64,000 nucleotides of DNA from Streptomyces sp. NBC_00358 (GTDB lineage: Bacteria; Actinomycetota; Actinomycetes; Streptomycetales; Streptomycetaceae), in assembly GCF_036099295.1 (NCBI RefSeq), contig NZ_CP107976.1, positions 5,952,001-6,016,000 of the forward strand. Direction: 5' to 3'. Below, in pieces: positions 17,135 to 26,127 of the stretch. The notes under the pieces were generated by a model. It was not told the DNA's origin. It saw only the letters and a program-made list of their open reading frames with translations, and made no database searches. The position numbers and the translations under genes are program-made. The stretch's first letter is position 1. Each line of letters begins with the position of its first letter.

Positions 17135-18058
17135 ATGATTCACCGGATATCCCGGCGTGCCCGTGTGCTCGCAGTGAGCCTCGGTGCCGGGGTCATCGTG
17201 CCGCTCGCGGTGGCCGCGGTCCCGGCCGCCGCCGCGCCGGCGCCGGCCGTCAGCTGTACGTCGGGCAAGGCCGGCCTGGCCGCCAAGCTGCAGAAGGACA
17301 TCACCGCGGCGCTCGCCAACCGCAAGGGCACCGTCGCGGTCGGCCTCTACGACCGCACCACGAAGACCACTTGCACGCTCCGCGCCACCACCGCCTTCGA
17401 CTCGGCCAGCACGGTGAAGGTCACCGTCCTCGCCACGCTGCTGTGGGACGCGAAGAAGCACAACCGCTATCTGACGAGCACCGAGACGACGCTCGCCACC
17501 AAGATGATCACCCAGTCGGACAACGCCTCGACGACCAAGCTGTGGAACCAGCTCGGTCTGACGAAGATCAAGGGCTTCCTGGCCGCGGCGGGGATGACGA
17601 AGACCACGCCGGGCACCGGCGGCTACTGGGGTCTGACGCAGATCAACGTCACCGACGAGCAGAAGCTGCTCAAGCTCGTCACCGCCACGAACACCGTGCT
17701 GAGCGACAGCTCCCGTGCCTACATCCTGAAGCTGATGGGCAAGGTCATCTCCTCGCAGCGCTGGGGGACACCGGCCGGCGCGCCCTCGACGGTCGCCGTG
17801 CACGTCAAGAACGGCTGGCTCTCACGCTCCACGAACGCGTGGCGGGTGCACAGCCTCGGCACGTTCAACGGCGGCGGCCACGACTACATGATGTCGGTGC
17901 TCACCGTCGGCAGCAGCACCATGGACTACGGCGTCGCCACCATCCAGGGCGTCGCCAAGGCCATCCACAAGGACCTCGTGCCGGTCACCGTCAGTGCCCA
18001 GCGCTACACGCCCACGACGACGCCGAAGGAAGCCTTCCCGGCCGTCCCGGCGAGCTGA
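17135..18058 (+). CDS. secreted class A beta-lactamase-fold serine hydrolase
   Basis: 307 residues from the ATG at 17135. A signal peptide covers ~residues 1-36 (RRARVLAVSLGAGVIVPLAV, cleavage after AAAAPA). The mature domain has the three boxes of penicillin-recognising serine enzymes: S-x-x-K in DSASTVKVT, S-D-N in QSDNAST and K-N-G in VKNGW (instead of KTG). Class A-like spacing is kept, but the omega-loop Glu motif ExxLN is not evident, so true penicillinase activity is doubtful. A peptidoglycan- or ester-hydrolysing role outside the cell is as likely. It stands alone, downstream of the repeat block, and is followed by an ABC exporter gene 178 bp later. Confidence 0.87.
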   Translation: MIHRISRRARVLAVSLGAGVIVPLAVAAVPAAAAPAPAVSCTSGKAGLAAKLQKDITAALANRKGTVAVGLYDRTTKTTCTLRATTAFDSASTVKVTVLATLLWDAKKHNRYLTSTETTLATKMITQSDNASTTKLWNQLGLTKIKGFLAAAGMTKTTPGTGGYWGLTQINVTDEQKLLKLVTATNTVLSDSSRAYILKLMGKVISSQRWGTPAGAPSTVAVHVKNGWLSRSTNAWRVHSLGTFNGGGHDYMMSVLTVGSSTMDYGVATIQGVAKAIHKDLVPVTVSAQRYTPTTTPKEAFPAVPAS

Positions 18059-18236
18059 CCGGGACCGCCCTCCCGTCTCGCGAAGCCCGTACTCTCCCGT
18101 CCGCCCGCCCGGCCACCGCGCCCGGCGGGCGGACTGCTGTCGCGGCGACCGGCGGACGAATTGTTGCGGAGGGATGAAATCCGCTTCGCCCGGTGTTGGT
18201 GCCTCCGGCGGAGTGAGATCTACGGAAGGCACCGGA

Positions 18237-21200
18237 GTGGCGACGGAACGGGGATGGGCACGGCGGCTCGCCGGGTACGCCTGGCGGTACCCGAAGGACG
18301 TGGTGCTCGCGCTCGGCTCCTCGCTGGGCGGCATGGCCGTGATGGCGGTGGTCCCACTGGTCACCAAGGTGATCATCGACGACGTCATCGGCGACCACAG
18401 CCGGGGCATGGCCCCCTGGGCGGGCGCGCTGCTCGGCGCGGCCGTCCTCGTCTACGTCTTCACCTACGTCCGCCGCTACTACGGCGGACGGCTCGCCCTC
18501 GACGTCCAGCACGATCTGCGTACCGACATGTACGAGACGATCACCCGGCTGGACGGGCGCCGCCAGGACGAGCTGTCCACCGGGCAGGTCGTCGGCCGTG
18601 CCACCAGTGACCTCCAGCTGATCCAGGGCCTGCTCTTCATGCTCCCGATGACCATCGGGAACATCCTGCTCTTCCTGATCTCCCTCGGGATCATGGCGGC
18701 GCTGTCCCTGCCGCTCACCCTGGTCGCGCTGGCCGTCGCCCCGGCCCTCTGGTTCGTCGCCAGGCGCAGCCGCTCCCGGCTGCACCCCGCCACCTGGTAC
18801 GCGCAGGCGCAGGCCGCCGCCGTGGCGGGTGTCGTCGACGGAGCCGTCAGCGGCGTCCGCGTGGTCAAGGGCTTCGGCCAGGAGGACCAGGAGACCGGCA
18901 AGCTCCGCGAGGTCGGGCGGCGGCTCTTCGCGGGCCGGCTGCGGACCATCCGGCTCAACGCCAAGTACACCCCGGCCCTGCAGGCCGTACCCGCTCTCGG
19001 CCAGGTCGCGATGCTCGCGCTCGGCGGCTGGCTGGCGGTACGCGGCCAGATCACGCTGGGCACCTTCGTGGCCTTCTCCACCTATCTCGCGCAGCTCGTC
19101 GGACCGGTGCGGATGCTGGCCGTCGTCCTGACCGTCGGGCAGCAGGCCCGCGCCGGTGCCGAGCGGGTCCTCGAACTGATCGACACCGAGCCGTCGATCA
19201 AGGACGGCACCAAGACCCTGCCGGCCGACGCGCCCGCCACCGTCGAGTTCGACGACGTGTCGTTCGGCTACACGGAGGGCCGGCCCGTCCTGGACGGGCT
19301 GAGCTTCGAGATCCGGCCCGGCGAGACCCTCGCGGTCGTCGGCTCGTCCGGCTCCGGCAAGTCGACGGTCTCCCTGCTGATGCCGCGCTTCTACGACGTG
19401 ACGCACGGCGCGGTCCTCATCGGCGGGCACGATGTCCGCGAGCTGACCACCGAGTCGCTGCGCGCCGCGATCGGGCTCGTCCCCGAGGACTCCTTCCTCT
19501 TCTCCGACACCGTGCGCGCCAACATCGCGTACGGCCGTCCCGACGCCACCCAGGACGAGATGGAGACGGCGGCGCGCGCCGCCCAGGCGGAGCGATTCAT
19601 CGCCGAGCTGCCCCGCGGCTACGACACCAGGGTCGGCGAGCACGGCCTCACCCTCTCCGGAGGCCAGCGGCAGCGCGTCGCGCTCGCCCGCGCCATCCTC
19701 ACCGACCCGCGGCTGCTCGTCCTCGACGACGCCACCTCCGCCGTGGACGCCCGGGTCGAGCACGAGATCCACGAAGCGCTGAAGCACGTCATGGAGGGCC
19801 GCACGACCCTGCTGATCGCGCACCGCCGCTCCACCCTCAACCTCGCCGACCGCATCGCCGTCCTCGACGGCGGACGGCTCGCCGACATCGGCACACACGA
19901 CGAGCTCCAGGCCCGCTCCGCGCTCTACCGGCGGCTGCTCACCGACCCCGACGAGCTGGGCGGTGTCTCCCCGGGCCACGCCCTGCCGGCGGCGCCGCGG
20001 GAGGACAGTTCCGTACGCGAGGAGCTGGACGCCGAGTTCGACGCCGAGCGCGGGGTGACGCCGCACCTGTGGACCGGCGACCGCGAGCCCAGGGACAACG
20101 CGCTCGAAGGAATGCCCGCCACCCCCGGACTCCTCGCCCAGGTCGAGGCGCTGCCCCCGGCCACCGACGTCCCGGACGTCGACGAGGCCCGCGCGGTCGG
20201 GGCCGAGGACTCCTACGGACTGCGCAGACTGCTGCGCGGCTTCGGCGCCCCGCTGCTCGTCAGCCTCGCGCTGGTGGCCGTCGACGCGGTGATGACGCTG
20301 CTGCTGCCCATCCTGATCCGGCACGGCATCGACCAGGGCGTCACCCGGCTCGCGCTGGGCGCGGTGTGGGCGGCGGCCGCGCTCGCGCTGGTCACCGTGC
20401 TCGTCCAGTGGGCGGCGCAGATCGGCGAGACCCGGATGACGGGCCGCACCGGCGAGCGGGTGCTGTACGCGCTGCGGCTGAAGATCTTCGCGCAGCTCCA
20501 GCGCCTCGGGCTCGACTACTACGAGCGGGAGCTCACCGGCCGGATCATGACCCGGATGACCACCGACGTCGACGCACTGTCGACGTTCCTGCAGACCGGG
20601 CTCGTCACCGCGTTCGTCTCCGTCGTCACCTTCTTCGGCATCATGGTCGCCCTGCTGGTGATCGACGTGCAGCTCGCGCTGGTCGTCTTCGTGACGCTGC
20701 CGCCGCTGGTCATCGGCACGTTCTTCTTCCGCCGGGCGAGCGTCAAGGCGTACGAACTGGCCCGTGAGCGGGTCTCGCTGGTCAACGCCGATCTCCAGGA
20801 GTCGGTGTCCGGGCTGCGGATCCTCCAGGCGTTCAGGCGCGAGGAGGCGAGCGGCCGGCGGTTCGCGGAGGGCAGCGACAGCTACCGCAGGGCGCGCATC
20901 CGCGGGCAGTGGCTGATCTCCGTCTACTTCCCGTTCGTGCAGCTACTGGCCTCGGGGGCCGCCGCGGCCGTGCTGATCGTGGGCGCCCAGCGGATCGACT
21001 CCGGCACGCTCACCACCGGCGCGCTGGTGGCCTACCTCCTCTACATCGACCTGTTCTTCGCGCCCGTGCAGCAGCTCTCGCAGGTCTTCGACGGCTATCA
21101 GCAGGCCACCGTCTCGCTGGGCCGCATCCAGGAACTGCTGCGCGAGCCGACCTCGACCAAGGCCGCCGCCGAGCCGCTGGAGGTGCCGTCGCTGCGGGGC

Positions 21201-21965
21201 GAGATCGCCTTCGAGGACGTCGACTTCGCGTACGGACCGGCGGACGAGGCCGAAGAGGCGCTCAGCGCGGTGTCGTTGCACATCCCCGCCGGGCAGACGG
21301 TCGCCTTCGTGGGCGAGACCGGCGCGGGCAAGTCGACGCTGGTGAAGTTGGTCGCGCGGTTCTACGACCCGACGGGCGGGCGGGTGACGGTCGACGGCAG
21401 GGATCTGCGCGACCTCGACATCACCGCCTACCGGCACCGGCTCGGCGTCGTCCCCCAGGAGGCCTACCTCTTCCAGGGGACCGTCCGCGACGCCATCGCC
21501 TACGGCCGTCCGGGCGCCACCGACGCCGAGGTGGAGGCCGCGGCCCGCGCGGTCGGCGCGCACGAGATGATCGCCACGCTGGCGGGCGGCTACCTCCACG
21601 AGGTCGCCGAGCGCGGCCGCAACCTCTCCGCGGGACAGCGCCAGTTGATCGCGCTGGCCCGCGCCGAGCTGGTCGATCCGGACGTGCTGCTCCTCGACGA
21701 GGCGACGGCGTCGCTCGATCTGGGGACGGAGGCACTGGTCAACCAGGCCACCGACCGGCTGGCGGGCCGCCGTACGACGCTGGTGGTCGCCCACCGGCTG
21801 ACGACGGCCGCCCGCGCGGACCGGGTCGTGGTGATGGACCACGGCCGGGTCACCGAGGACGGCACCCACGACGAACTGCTCCGCCTCGACGGCCGTTACG
21901 CGGAGCTGTGGCGGACCTTCGTGGGCGCCCCGGAACCCGAGGAGCCCGTCAGCTCCTCGGCTTGA
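18237..21965 (+). CDS. single-chain double ABC exporter (two TMD-NBD halves fused), one degenerate ATP site
   Basis: 1242 residues from the GTG at 18237, with GGAAGG 7 nt upstream; the longer frame upstream is not conserved-looking. Half 1: six-helix membrane domain (~residues 15-310) and ATPase with Walker A GSSGSGKST at ~369, signature LSGGQ and Walker B ending LVLDD at ~494-498. Half 2: membrane domain (~670-960) and ATPase with GETGAGKST at ~1026, signature LSAGQ and LLLDE at ~1151-1155. The catalytic Glu is Asp498 in the first half and Glu1155 in the second, as in heterodimeric exporters with one non-canonical site. It probably exports lipids, peptides or drugs. The 3' end overlaps the convergent gene by 17 bp. 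Confidence 0.92.
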   Translation: MATERGWARRLAGYAWRYPKDVVLALGSSLGGMAVMAVVPLVTKVIIDDVIGDHSRGMAPWAGALLGAAVLVYVFTYVRRYYGGRLALDVQHDLRTDMYETITRLDGRRQDELSTGQVVGRATSDLQLIQGLLFMLPMTIGNILLFLISLGIMAALSLPLTLVALAVAPALWFVARRSRSRLHPATWYAQAQAAAVAGVVDGAVSGVRVVKGFGQEDQETGKLREVGRRLFAGRLRTIRLNAKYTPALQAVPALGQVAMLALGGWLAVRGQITLGTFVAFSTYLAQLVGPVRMLAVVLTVGQQARAGAERVLELIDTEPSIKDGTKTLPADAPATVEFDDVSFGYTEGRPVLDGLSFEIRPGETLAVVGSSGSGKSTVSLLMPRFYDVTHGAVLIGGHDVRELTTESLRAAIGLVPEDSFLFSDTVRANIAYGRPDATQDEMETAARAAQAERFIAELPRGYDTRVGEHGLTLSGGQRQRVALARAILTDPRLLVLDDATSAVDARVEHEIHEALKHVMEGRTTLLIAHRRSTLNLADRIAVLDGGRLADIGTHDELQARSALYRRLLTDPDELGGVSPGHALPAAPREDSSVREELDAEFDAERGVTPHLWTGDREPRDNALEGMPATPGLLAQVEALPPATDVPDVDEARAVGAEDSYGLRRLLRGFGAPLLVSLALVAVDAVMTLLLPILIRHGIDQGVTRLALGAVWAAAALALVTVLVQWAAQIGETRMTGRTGERVLYALRLKIFAQLQRLGLDYYERELTGRIMTRMTTDVDALSTFLQTGLVTAFVSVVTFFGIMVALLVIDVQLALVVFVTLPPLVIGTFFFRRASVKAYELARERVSLVNADLQESVSGLRILQAFRREEASGRRFAEGSDSYRRARIRGQWLISVYFPFVQLLASGAAAAVLIVGAQRIDSGTLTTGALVAYLLYIDLFFAPVQQLSQVFDGYQQATVSLGRIQELLREPTSTKAAAEPLEVPSLRGEIAFEDVDFAYGPADEAEEALSAVSLHIPAGQTVAFVGETGAGKSTLVKLVARFYDPTGGRVTVDGRDLRDLDITAYRHRLGVVPQEAYLFQGTVRDAIAYGRPGATDAEVEAAARAVGAHEMIATLAGGYLHEVAERGRNLSAGQRQLIALARAELVDPDVLLLDEATASLDLGTEALVNQATDRLAGRRTTLVVAHRLTTAARADRVVVMDHGRVTEDGTHDELLRLDGRYAELWRTFVGAPEPEEPVSSSA

Positions 21966-22425
21966 TGTCGGAGATCTTCTTCGTCGCCAGATCCGACTGC
22001 ACCGTCAGATAGGTGTACGTCGGGTGCGCGGCGGAGCCCCAGGTGAGCCGGACCGTCGACCAGGTGTGCCCGGCGCCGCTGTCGCCCGGCGTCACCTTCC
22101 AGGCGCTCGGCACGTCCTGGGCGCGCAGTACTCCGTCCGCGTGCTGCCGGTGCTCCCAGCCGGCGAGCCGGGTGCGCAGCGCCGGGGTCAGGTAGAAGGA
22201 CCGCAGCCGGGTGCTCAGGGTGCCGGAGCCCCCGTCGGTCACGGCGTCGACGTAGGCGCCGTAGAAGTCGGCGACGCGGTCGTAGGCGGGGCCGTTGCTC
22301 CCGCTGCGGGCGGGCGCCGGCGCGGTGGAACTCGCGACGGCCGGCACCGAGGCGCCGGCGGTGATCAGAAGGGCCGCGGCGACGAGCGCGCGGTTGGCCG
22401 TGCGGGATGACGTGATGCCGGACAT
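21949..22425 (-). CDS. small secreted protein of unknown function
   Basis: 158 residues. A signal peptide is clear (residues 1-32: NRALVAAALLITAGASVPAVAS). The mature part, FYGAYVDAVTDGG through WSTVRLTWGSAAHPTYTYLTVQSDLATKKISDIK, has alternating hydrophobic strands and resembles NTF2-like or DUF3828-type extracytoplasmic domains, but I cannot assign a family with certainty. There are no cysteines in the mature domain. The 3' end overlaps the ABC exporter gene by 17 bp on the opposite strand. Function is unknown. Confidence 0.75.
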   Translation of the reverse strand: MSGITSSRTANRALVAAALLITAGASVPAVASSTAPAPARSGSNGPAYDRVADFYGAYVDAVTDGGSGTLSTRLRSFYLTPALRTRLAGWEHRQHADGVLRAQDVPSAWKVTPGDSGAGHTWSTVRLTWGSAAHPTYTYLTVQSDLATKKISDIKPRS

Positions 22426-22610
22426 GAACTACCGCCTTTCGTTTCCTGACCAGTTGGACCCCGGGTAAACGGGCACGGTTGTCCTGAAAAAGGAAAAAAC
22501 CTCTCACGGGTGAGGCGGGGATCGACAGCGATGTCGTAGCGGTACGCAACCATCCGCCGTCTGTCCTGCGTCCGTACACCAGTACGCTGATTGCTGCGGG
22601 AGGGACGACA
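22426..22610. other. divergent promoter region between two secreted-protein genes
   Basis: Contains A-rich GAAAAAGGAAAAAAC near 22486-22500, uncommon in this genome, and a GGGAGGGAC ribosome site for the downstream GTG start. No defined operator recognised. Confidence 0.4.
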
Positions 22611-23000
22611 GTGGACAGTGGTGCGATACGCCGACGGCTGGCGCTCGGCCTTGCCGTGCTGACCGCGGCCGGACTGCTCGCGTTCATGAGTCCGGGCAGC
22701 GCCCAGGCCGCCCCCACCTCCTGCTCGGGCCGCAAGGTCCGCACGCTCTCCTTCGCCACCGGTTCCGTGCAGGTGTACAGACGCGGCGGCTACGTCTGCG
22801 CCGTGACCCTTCCCGGGGCGGTGGGCGCCCGCAAGCGGATGTCGGTCAGTGTGCAGGCACGCGGCGGCCGACCGGTGATGGATTCCGGCCGCTTCGCGCG
22901 TCACGCGGGCCCGGTGACCCTGTACGCGGGCCATCGCTGCGTCCGCATCAAGGGCTCGGTCGGCTCGGGCTCGGTGAGTTCCGGCTGGATTCTCTGCTGA
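22611..23000 (+). CDS. small secreted cysteine-containing protein
   Basis: 129 residues from a GTG with GGGAGGGAC upstream. A signal peptide covers ~residues 1-34 (RRRLALGLAVLTAAGLLAFM, cleavage after AQA). The mature ~95-residue protein has four cysteines (TSCSG, YVCAV, HRCVRI and the C-terminal WILC), which could form two disulfides, and basic beta-strand-like sequence. It is convergent with a lipoprotein gene. I do not recognise the family; small secreted beta proteins of this sort are common in streptomycetes. Confidence 0.7.
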   Translation: MDSGAIRRRLALGLAVLTAAGLLAFMSPGSAQAAPTSCSGRKVRTLSFATGSVQVYRRGGYVCAVTLPGAVGARKRMSVSVQARGGRPVMDSGRFARHAGPVTLYAGHRCVRIKGSVGSGSVSSGWILC

Positions 23001-23137
23001 GCCGGACATGACCCAAGCACCGCTGATGTCAAGGGAGTCGCTCCGCCAGGTTCCGGCGGGCAGCCGCCCCGCGGACCGGTCCAGGCCCGACACACTCCGC
23101 CCGTAGCCGTCCCAATACCGGCCGGGCCCGCCCCCGT

Positions 23138-23764
23138 TCACACCGGGCGGGCGCAGCCCACCGGCCTGGTGCCGCCGAGGTCGACGTAGAGCTCCGTGGC
23201 GGTCGGGCACTGGGAGCGGGCCGTCACCGCCGACGTCACCCTGTACTGGGGGCGCTCGGCGCCCGTGCCGTCGCACGCCGTCTCACGGACCTGCCCGCGG
23301 CCCGATCCGTAGACGCAGTCGCCGACGATGGTCCGCGGGCCTCCGCCCCCGCCCGGATCACCGGGGTGCGGGGGTTCGAGCTTGCGCATGCAGGCGTAGC
23401 CCGGCGGGACCACCGCGTCGCCGCCCTCGGCGGAGGAGGGCCCGCTGATGTGCAGGAGGAAGTCCGTCGTCGCCGGGCAGGACGGCCCGTCCGCGACGCT
23501 TCCGTCGTAGCGGGCGATCACCCGGGCGGCGGCCCGTTCGCTGTTGCAGGACACCTCGGTGAAACTGGTCGTGCCGAAGGAACTGCACTCGCCACGCCCG
23601 AGGAAGACCGATCCGTAGCCGGAGGGACGCGTCGACGCCGGAGCCGGTCCGGAGACGGCGGCTCCGGACCCGGACCAGCGGTCGCAGCCTGTGAGGGAGG
23701 TCCCGGCCAGCAGCAGAGCGCACACCATTCCCGCGGAACGCCGACACACCGAGCTGGCTCGCAT
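23138..23764 (-). CDS. lipoprotein of unknown function
   Basis: 208 residues from the ATG at 23764, preceded by GGGGGAAG; the longer frame to 23812 lacks such a site. The N-terminus MRASSVCRRSAGMVCALLLAG ends in a lipobox LTGC, so Cys of GCDRW would be lipidated and the protein anchored outside the membrane. The mature chain has six or more cysteines (GECSSF, VSCNSE, PSCPAT, YACMRK, GDCVYG, TACDGT, SQCPTA, VGCARP) spaced in two similar halves, each with an x-C-P-A/T-x-T segment (PSCPATTDFLLHISG and SQCPTATELYVDLGG). This suggests an internal duplication of a disulfide-stabilised domain. The ligand is unknown. Confidence 0.78.
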   Translation of the reverse strand: MRASSVCRRSAGMVCALLLAGTSLTGCDRWSGSGAAVSGPAPASTRPSGYGSVFLGRGECSSFGTTSFTEVSCNSERAAARVIARYDGSVADGPSCPATTDFLLHISGPSSAEGGDAVVPPGYACMRKLEPPHPGDPGGGGGPRTIVGDCVYGSGRGQVRETACDGTGAERPQYRVTSAVTARSQCPTATELYVDLGGTRPVGCARPV

Positions 23765-23873
23765 GGCTTCCCCCCGACCCCCGCCCAGCGTGACCCGCCG
23801 AGGCGGGCACACGCCAGACGTGCGGGTCCCTTTGGCGCACTTGGGGGTGGCGCGCCGGGTGGGCCGCGTACGT

Positions 23874-25742
23874 CTAGTACGTCAACCCGTGCCCGATCGG
23901 ATACAGCACCTGCGCCGGGTCGTCCGCCCGCTGCACCACCACGGGCAGCCTGCCCCGCGGGTCCACCCGGCCCGCGATCACCCGGGCGGCGGCGCGCAGT
24001 TCGACGTCGGTCCAGGAGTACGAGGCCAGGCAGGCGCCGACCCCCGGAAGCAGGGCGACGTCGTACGGGTTGCGGATGGCGACGGCGACGACCGGGAGAC
24101 CCGTGCCGAGCAGCCGCTCCACGAGGGTCTTCTGGGATCCGGCCGCCGTCAGGTTGTACGTCCCGACGACCACCGCGTCCGCGCCGGCCGCCGCCGCGAC
24201 CGCCTTGTCGATCACCGCCGCCGACGGTGCCGTACCCGTCGACAGGGCCGTCGCCGTGAAACCCAGCTCGGTCAGGGCGCCGGCCAGGACGGTGGTCGGC
24301 GGACCGTCGGACAGCGACGGCGAGGCCGGATCGGCGCCCACCACCAGCACCCTCGGGGTGCGCCGCCGGGACAGCGGGAGCAGTCCGTCCTTGTTGACCA
24401 GCAGCGTGGTGGTGCGCTCCGCGATCCGGTCGGCGGCCCTGAGGTGCGCCGGGACGCCGACCACCCGGTCCACGTCCGCGGCACGGACGTACGGGTCGCT
24501 CAGCAGCCCGTGCTTCGACTTGAGCCGCAGGATGCGCAGGATCGATTCGTCGAGGCGGGCCTCGGTCAGTTCGCCGCCGCGCACGGCGTTCAGCACCGCG
24601 TTCCACGCGACGTTCAGGTCGGGCGGGTTGAGGAGCTGGTCGACACCCGCCTTGAGGGCGAGGACGGGGACGCGGTCGTCGCCGTACTTCGTACGGACGC
24701 CCTCCATGCCGAGCGCGTCCGTCACCACCACGCCGTCGTAGCCCAGTTCACCGCGCAGGACGCCGGTGAGGATCGGGTGGGAGAGGGTGGCGGGGTCGCC
24801 CGCCGGATCGAGGGCCGGGACCATGATGTGCGCGGTCATGATCGAGTCGATGCCGGCCCGGATCGCCGCCCGGAAGGGCACCGCGTCGAGAGCCGACCAC
24901 AGTTCGCGGCTGTGCGTGATGACGGGGAAGCCGAAATGGCTGTCGACGGCGGTGTCGCCGTGGCCGGGGAAGTGCTTGGCGGTGGCCGCGACGCCCGAGC
25001 CCTGGTACCCCTTCACCTCGGCCGCCACCAGGCCCGCCACCGCGTCCGGGTCCGCGCCGAAGGAGCGCACGCCGATCACCGGGTTGGCCGGGTTGACGTT
25101 CACGTCCGCGTCGGGGGAGTAGTCCTGGTTGATGCCGATCGCGCGCAGTTCGGCGCCGCTGACGCGGCCCACCGTCCGGGCGTCGGCCCGCGAGCCGCCC
25201 GCGCCCAGCGCCATGGCGCCCGGGAACAGCGTCGCGGGCTTGCCCACCCGGGCCACTATCCCGTGTTCCTGGTCGGTGGAGATCAGCAGCGGCAGCCCGC
25301 GCGGCTGCTCCAGCGAGGCCCGCTGGATGCCGTTCGACAGATCGGCGATCTGGTGCGGATCGCGGGTGTTGTGCGCCCAGGCGAAGTAGATGATGCCGCC
25401 GACGCGGTACCTGGCGATCAGCTCGGCGGCCGTCCGGACGCCGATCTCCGTGAGGTTGGCGTCGATGTCGGCCTGGTCGGGCGCGGTGGCCGAATGACCG
25501 TACACCCGCATGACGAAGAGCTGGCCGACCTTCTCCTCCAGGGTCATCCGGGAGATCAGGGCGCGCAGTGCCCGGTCGTCGTGCGGGCGGGCGTCGGCCG
25601 CGTGGGCCCGGGGGCCGACGGCCAGCGCGGCGGTGAGGCCCGCCGAGGCGGCGAGGACCGTACGCCGGGCGGGCCTTGACGCTCTGTCCGGTTCCGTCGG
25701 CCCGGACGGTCTTGCGGTGCTTCCCGTGCTGGAGTCGCGCAC
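23874..25742 (-). CDS. GH3 glycoside hydrolase, probable beta-N-acetylhexosaminidase, Tat-exported
   Basis: 622 residues from the GTG at 25742, preceded by GGAAGGAG. The N-terminus carries a twin-arginine signal (SRPARRTVLAASAGLTAALA, cleavage near AHA). The GH3 barrel shows MTLEEKVGQLFVMRVYG, STDQEHGIVARVG, YSPDADVNVNPANPVIGVRSFG, KHFPGHGDTAVDSHFG and VVVTDALGMEGV. The KHFPGHGDT-x-x-D-S-H loop and TDALGM aspartate nucleophile are those of the NagZ-type N-acetylglucosaminidases, with a His/Asp catalytic pair. A C-terminal alpha/beta sandwich domain follows (~residues 400-620). It would cleave N-acetylglucosamine from chitin or peptidoglycan fragments outside the cell. A promoter-proximal inverted repeat suggests regulation. 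Confidence 0.92.
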   Translation of the reverse strand: MRDSSTGSTARPSGPTEPDRASRPARRTVLAASAGLTAALAVGPRAHAADARPHDDRALRALISRMTLEEKVGQLFVMRVYGHSATAPDQADIDANLTEIGVRTAAELIARYRVGGIIYFAWAHNTRDPHQIADLSNGIQRASLEQPRGLPLLISTDQEHGIVARVGKPATLFPGAMALGAGGSRADARTVGRVSGAELRAIGINQDYSPDADVNVNPANPVIGVRSFGADPDAVAGLVAAEVKGYQGSGVAATAKHFPGHGDTAVDSHFGFPVITHSRELWSALDAVPFRAAIRAGIDSIMTAHIMVPALDPAGDPATLSHPILTGVLRGELGYDGVVVTDALGMEGVRTKYGDDRVPVLALKAGVDQLLNPPDLNVAWNAVLNAVRGGELTEARLDESILRILRLKSKHGLLSDPYVRAADVDRVVGVPAHLRAADRIAERTTTLLVNKDGLLPLSRRRTPRVLVVGADPASPSLSDGPPTTVLAGALTELGFTATALSTGTAPSAAVIDKAVAAAAGADAVVVGTYNLTAAGSQKTLVERLLGTGLPVVAVAIRNPYDVALLPGVGACLASYSWTDVELRAAARVIAGRVDPRGRLPVVVQRADDPAQVLYPIGHGLTY

Positions 25743-26127
25743 AAGCGCTCCTTCCCTCGTGAAGGAAACTTCCGAGGAATCACGAATATCCGGGAAGTTT
25801 CTTCCAGTCAAGGGTGCGCACACTATCCGGGAAGGGGCCGCCACCGGCGCAGTTGGAGGGGGGCGCGCCGGTGACGGCGTGCTGTCGGCCGCGGGCGGCG
25901 GAGAGGGTTGGTCAGCGATCGCAGCCAGCAGCGAAGCCGACACCGCACCGCGCAGACTCATCCGGCAGCATGCGGATCTGACGAACCGGAGGGGGCCGGG
26001 GTTCCCGCGATCCGGGCGAACGCCGGAAGTCGGGACGGGTGGGATGGATGAGCCCCCTGGACCCGCTCCGCCGCACCCGGGGTGCCCGGGCTCGGTCCGG
26101 CGGGCCCGGTCGCGCGCCCCGGCCCGC
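25743..26127. other. spacer upstream of the GH3 gene
   Basis: 385 bp without a credible gene. The GH3-proximal 70 bp contain the inverted-repeat element listed separately; the rest is GC-rich with no stable hairpin noted. A minus-strand frame starting with MSLRGAV is continuous with the GH3 frame but lacks conserved sequence. Confidence 0.5.
25761..25805. promoter_or_regulatory. 13-bp inverted repeat upstream of the GH3 gene
   Basis: GAAGGAAACTTCC (25761-25773) and GGAAGTTTCTTCC (25793-25805) are inverted copies of each other with one mismatch-level difference, 19 bp apart, and each half also contains the GGAAAC/GTTTCC-type dyad. Position 20-60 bp before the start suits a sugar-responsive repressor site. 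The regulator is not identified; the motif differs from the DasR dre consensus. Confidence 0.55.

Noticed and set aside
15834..17138. Long Pro/Gly/Ala-rich open frames over the repeat block, resembling collagen-like proteins
   Set aside because: Repeat periods of 14 and 44 bp cycle through frames, similar frames exist on both strands, and there is no ribosome site or signal peptide.
17135..18058. Clinical-type class A beta-lactamase
   Set aside because: The KTG box is KNG and no ExxLN omega-loop glutamate is evident; only the general serine-hydrolase fold is supported.
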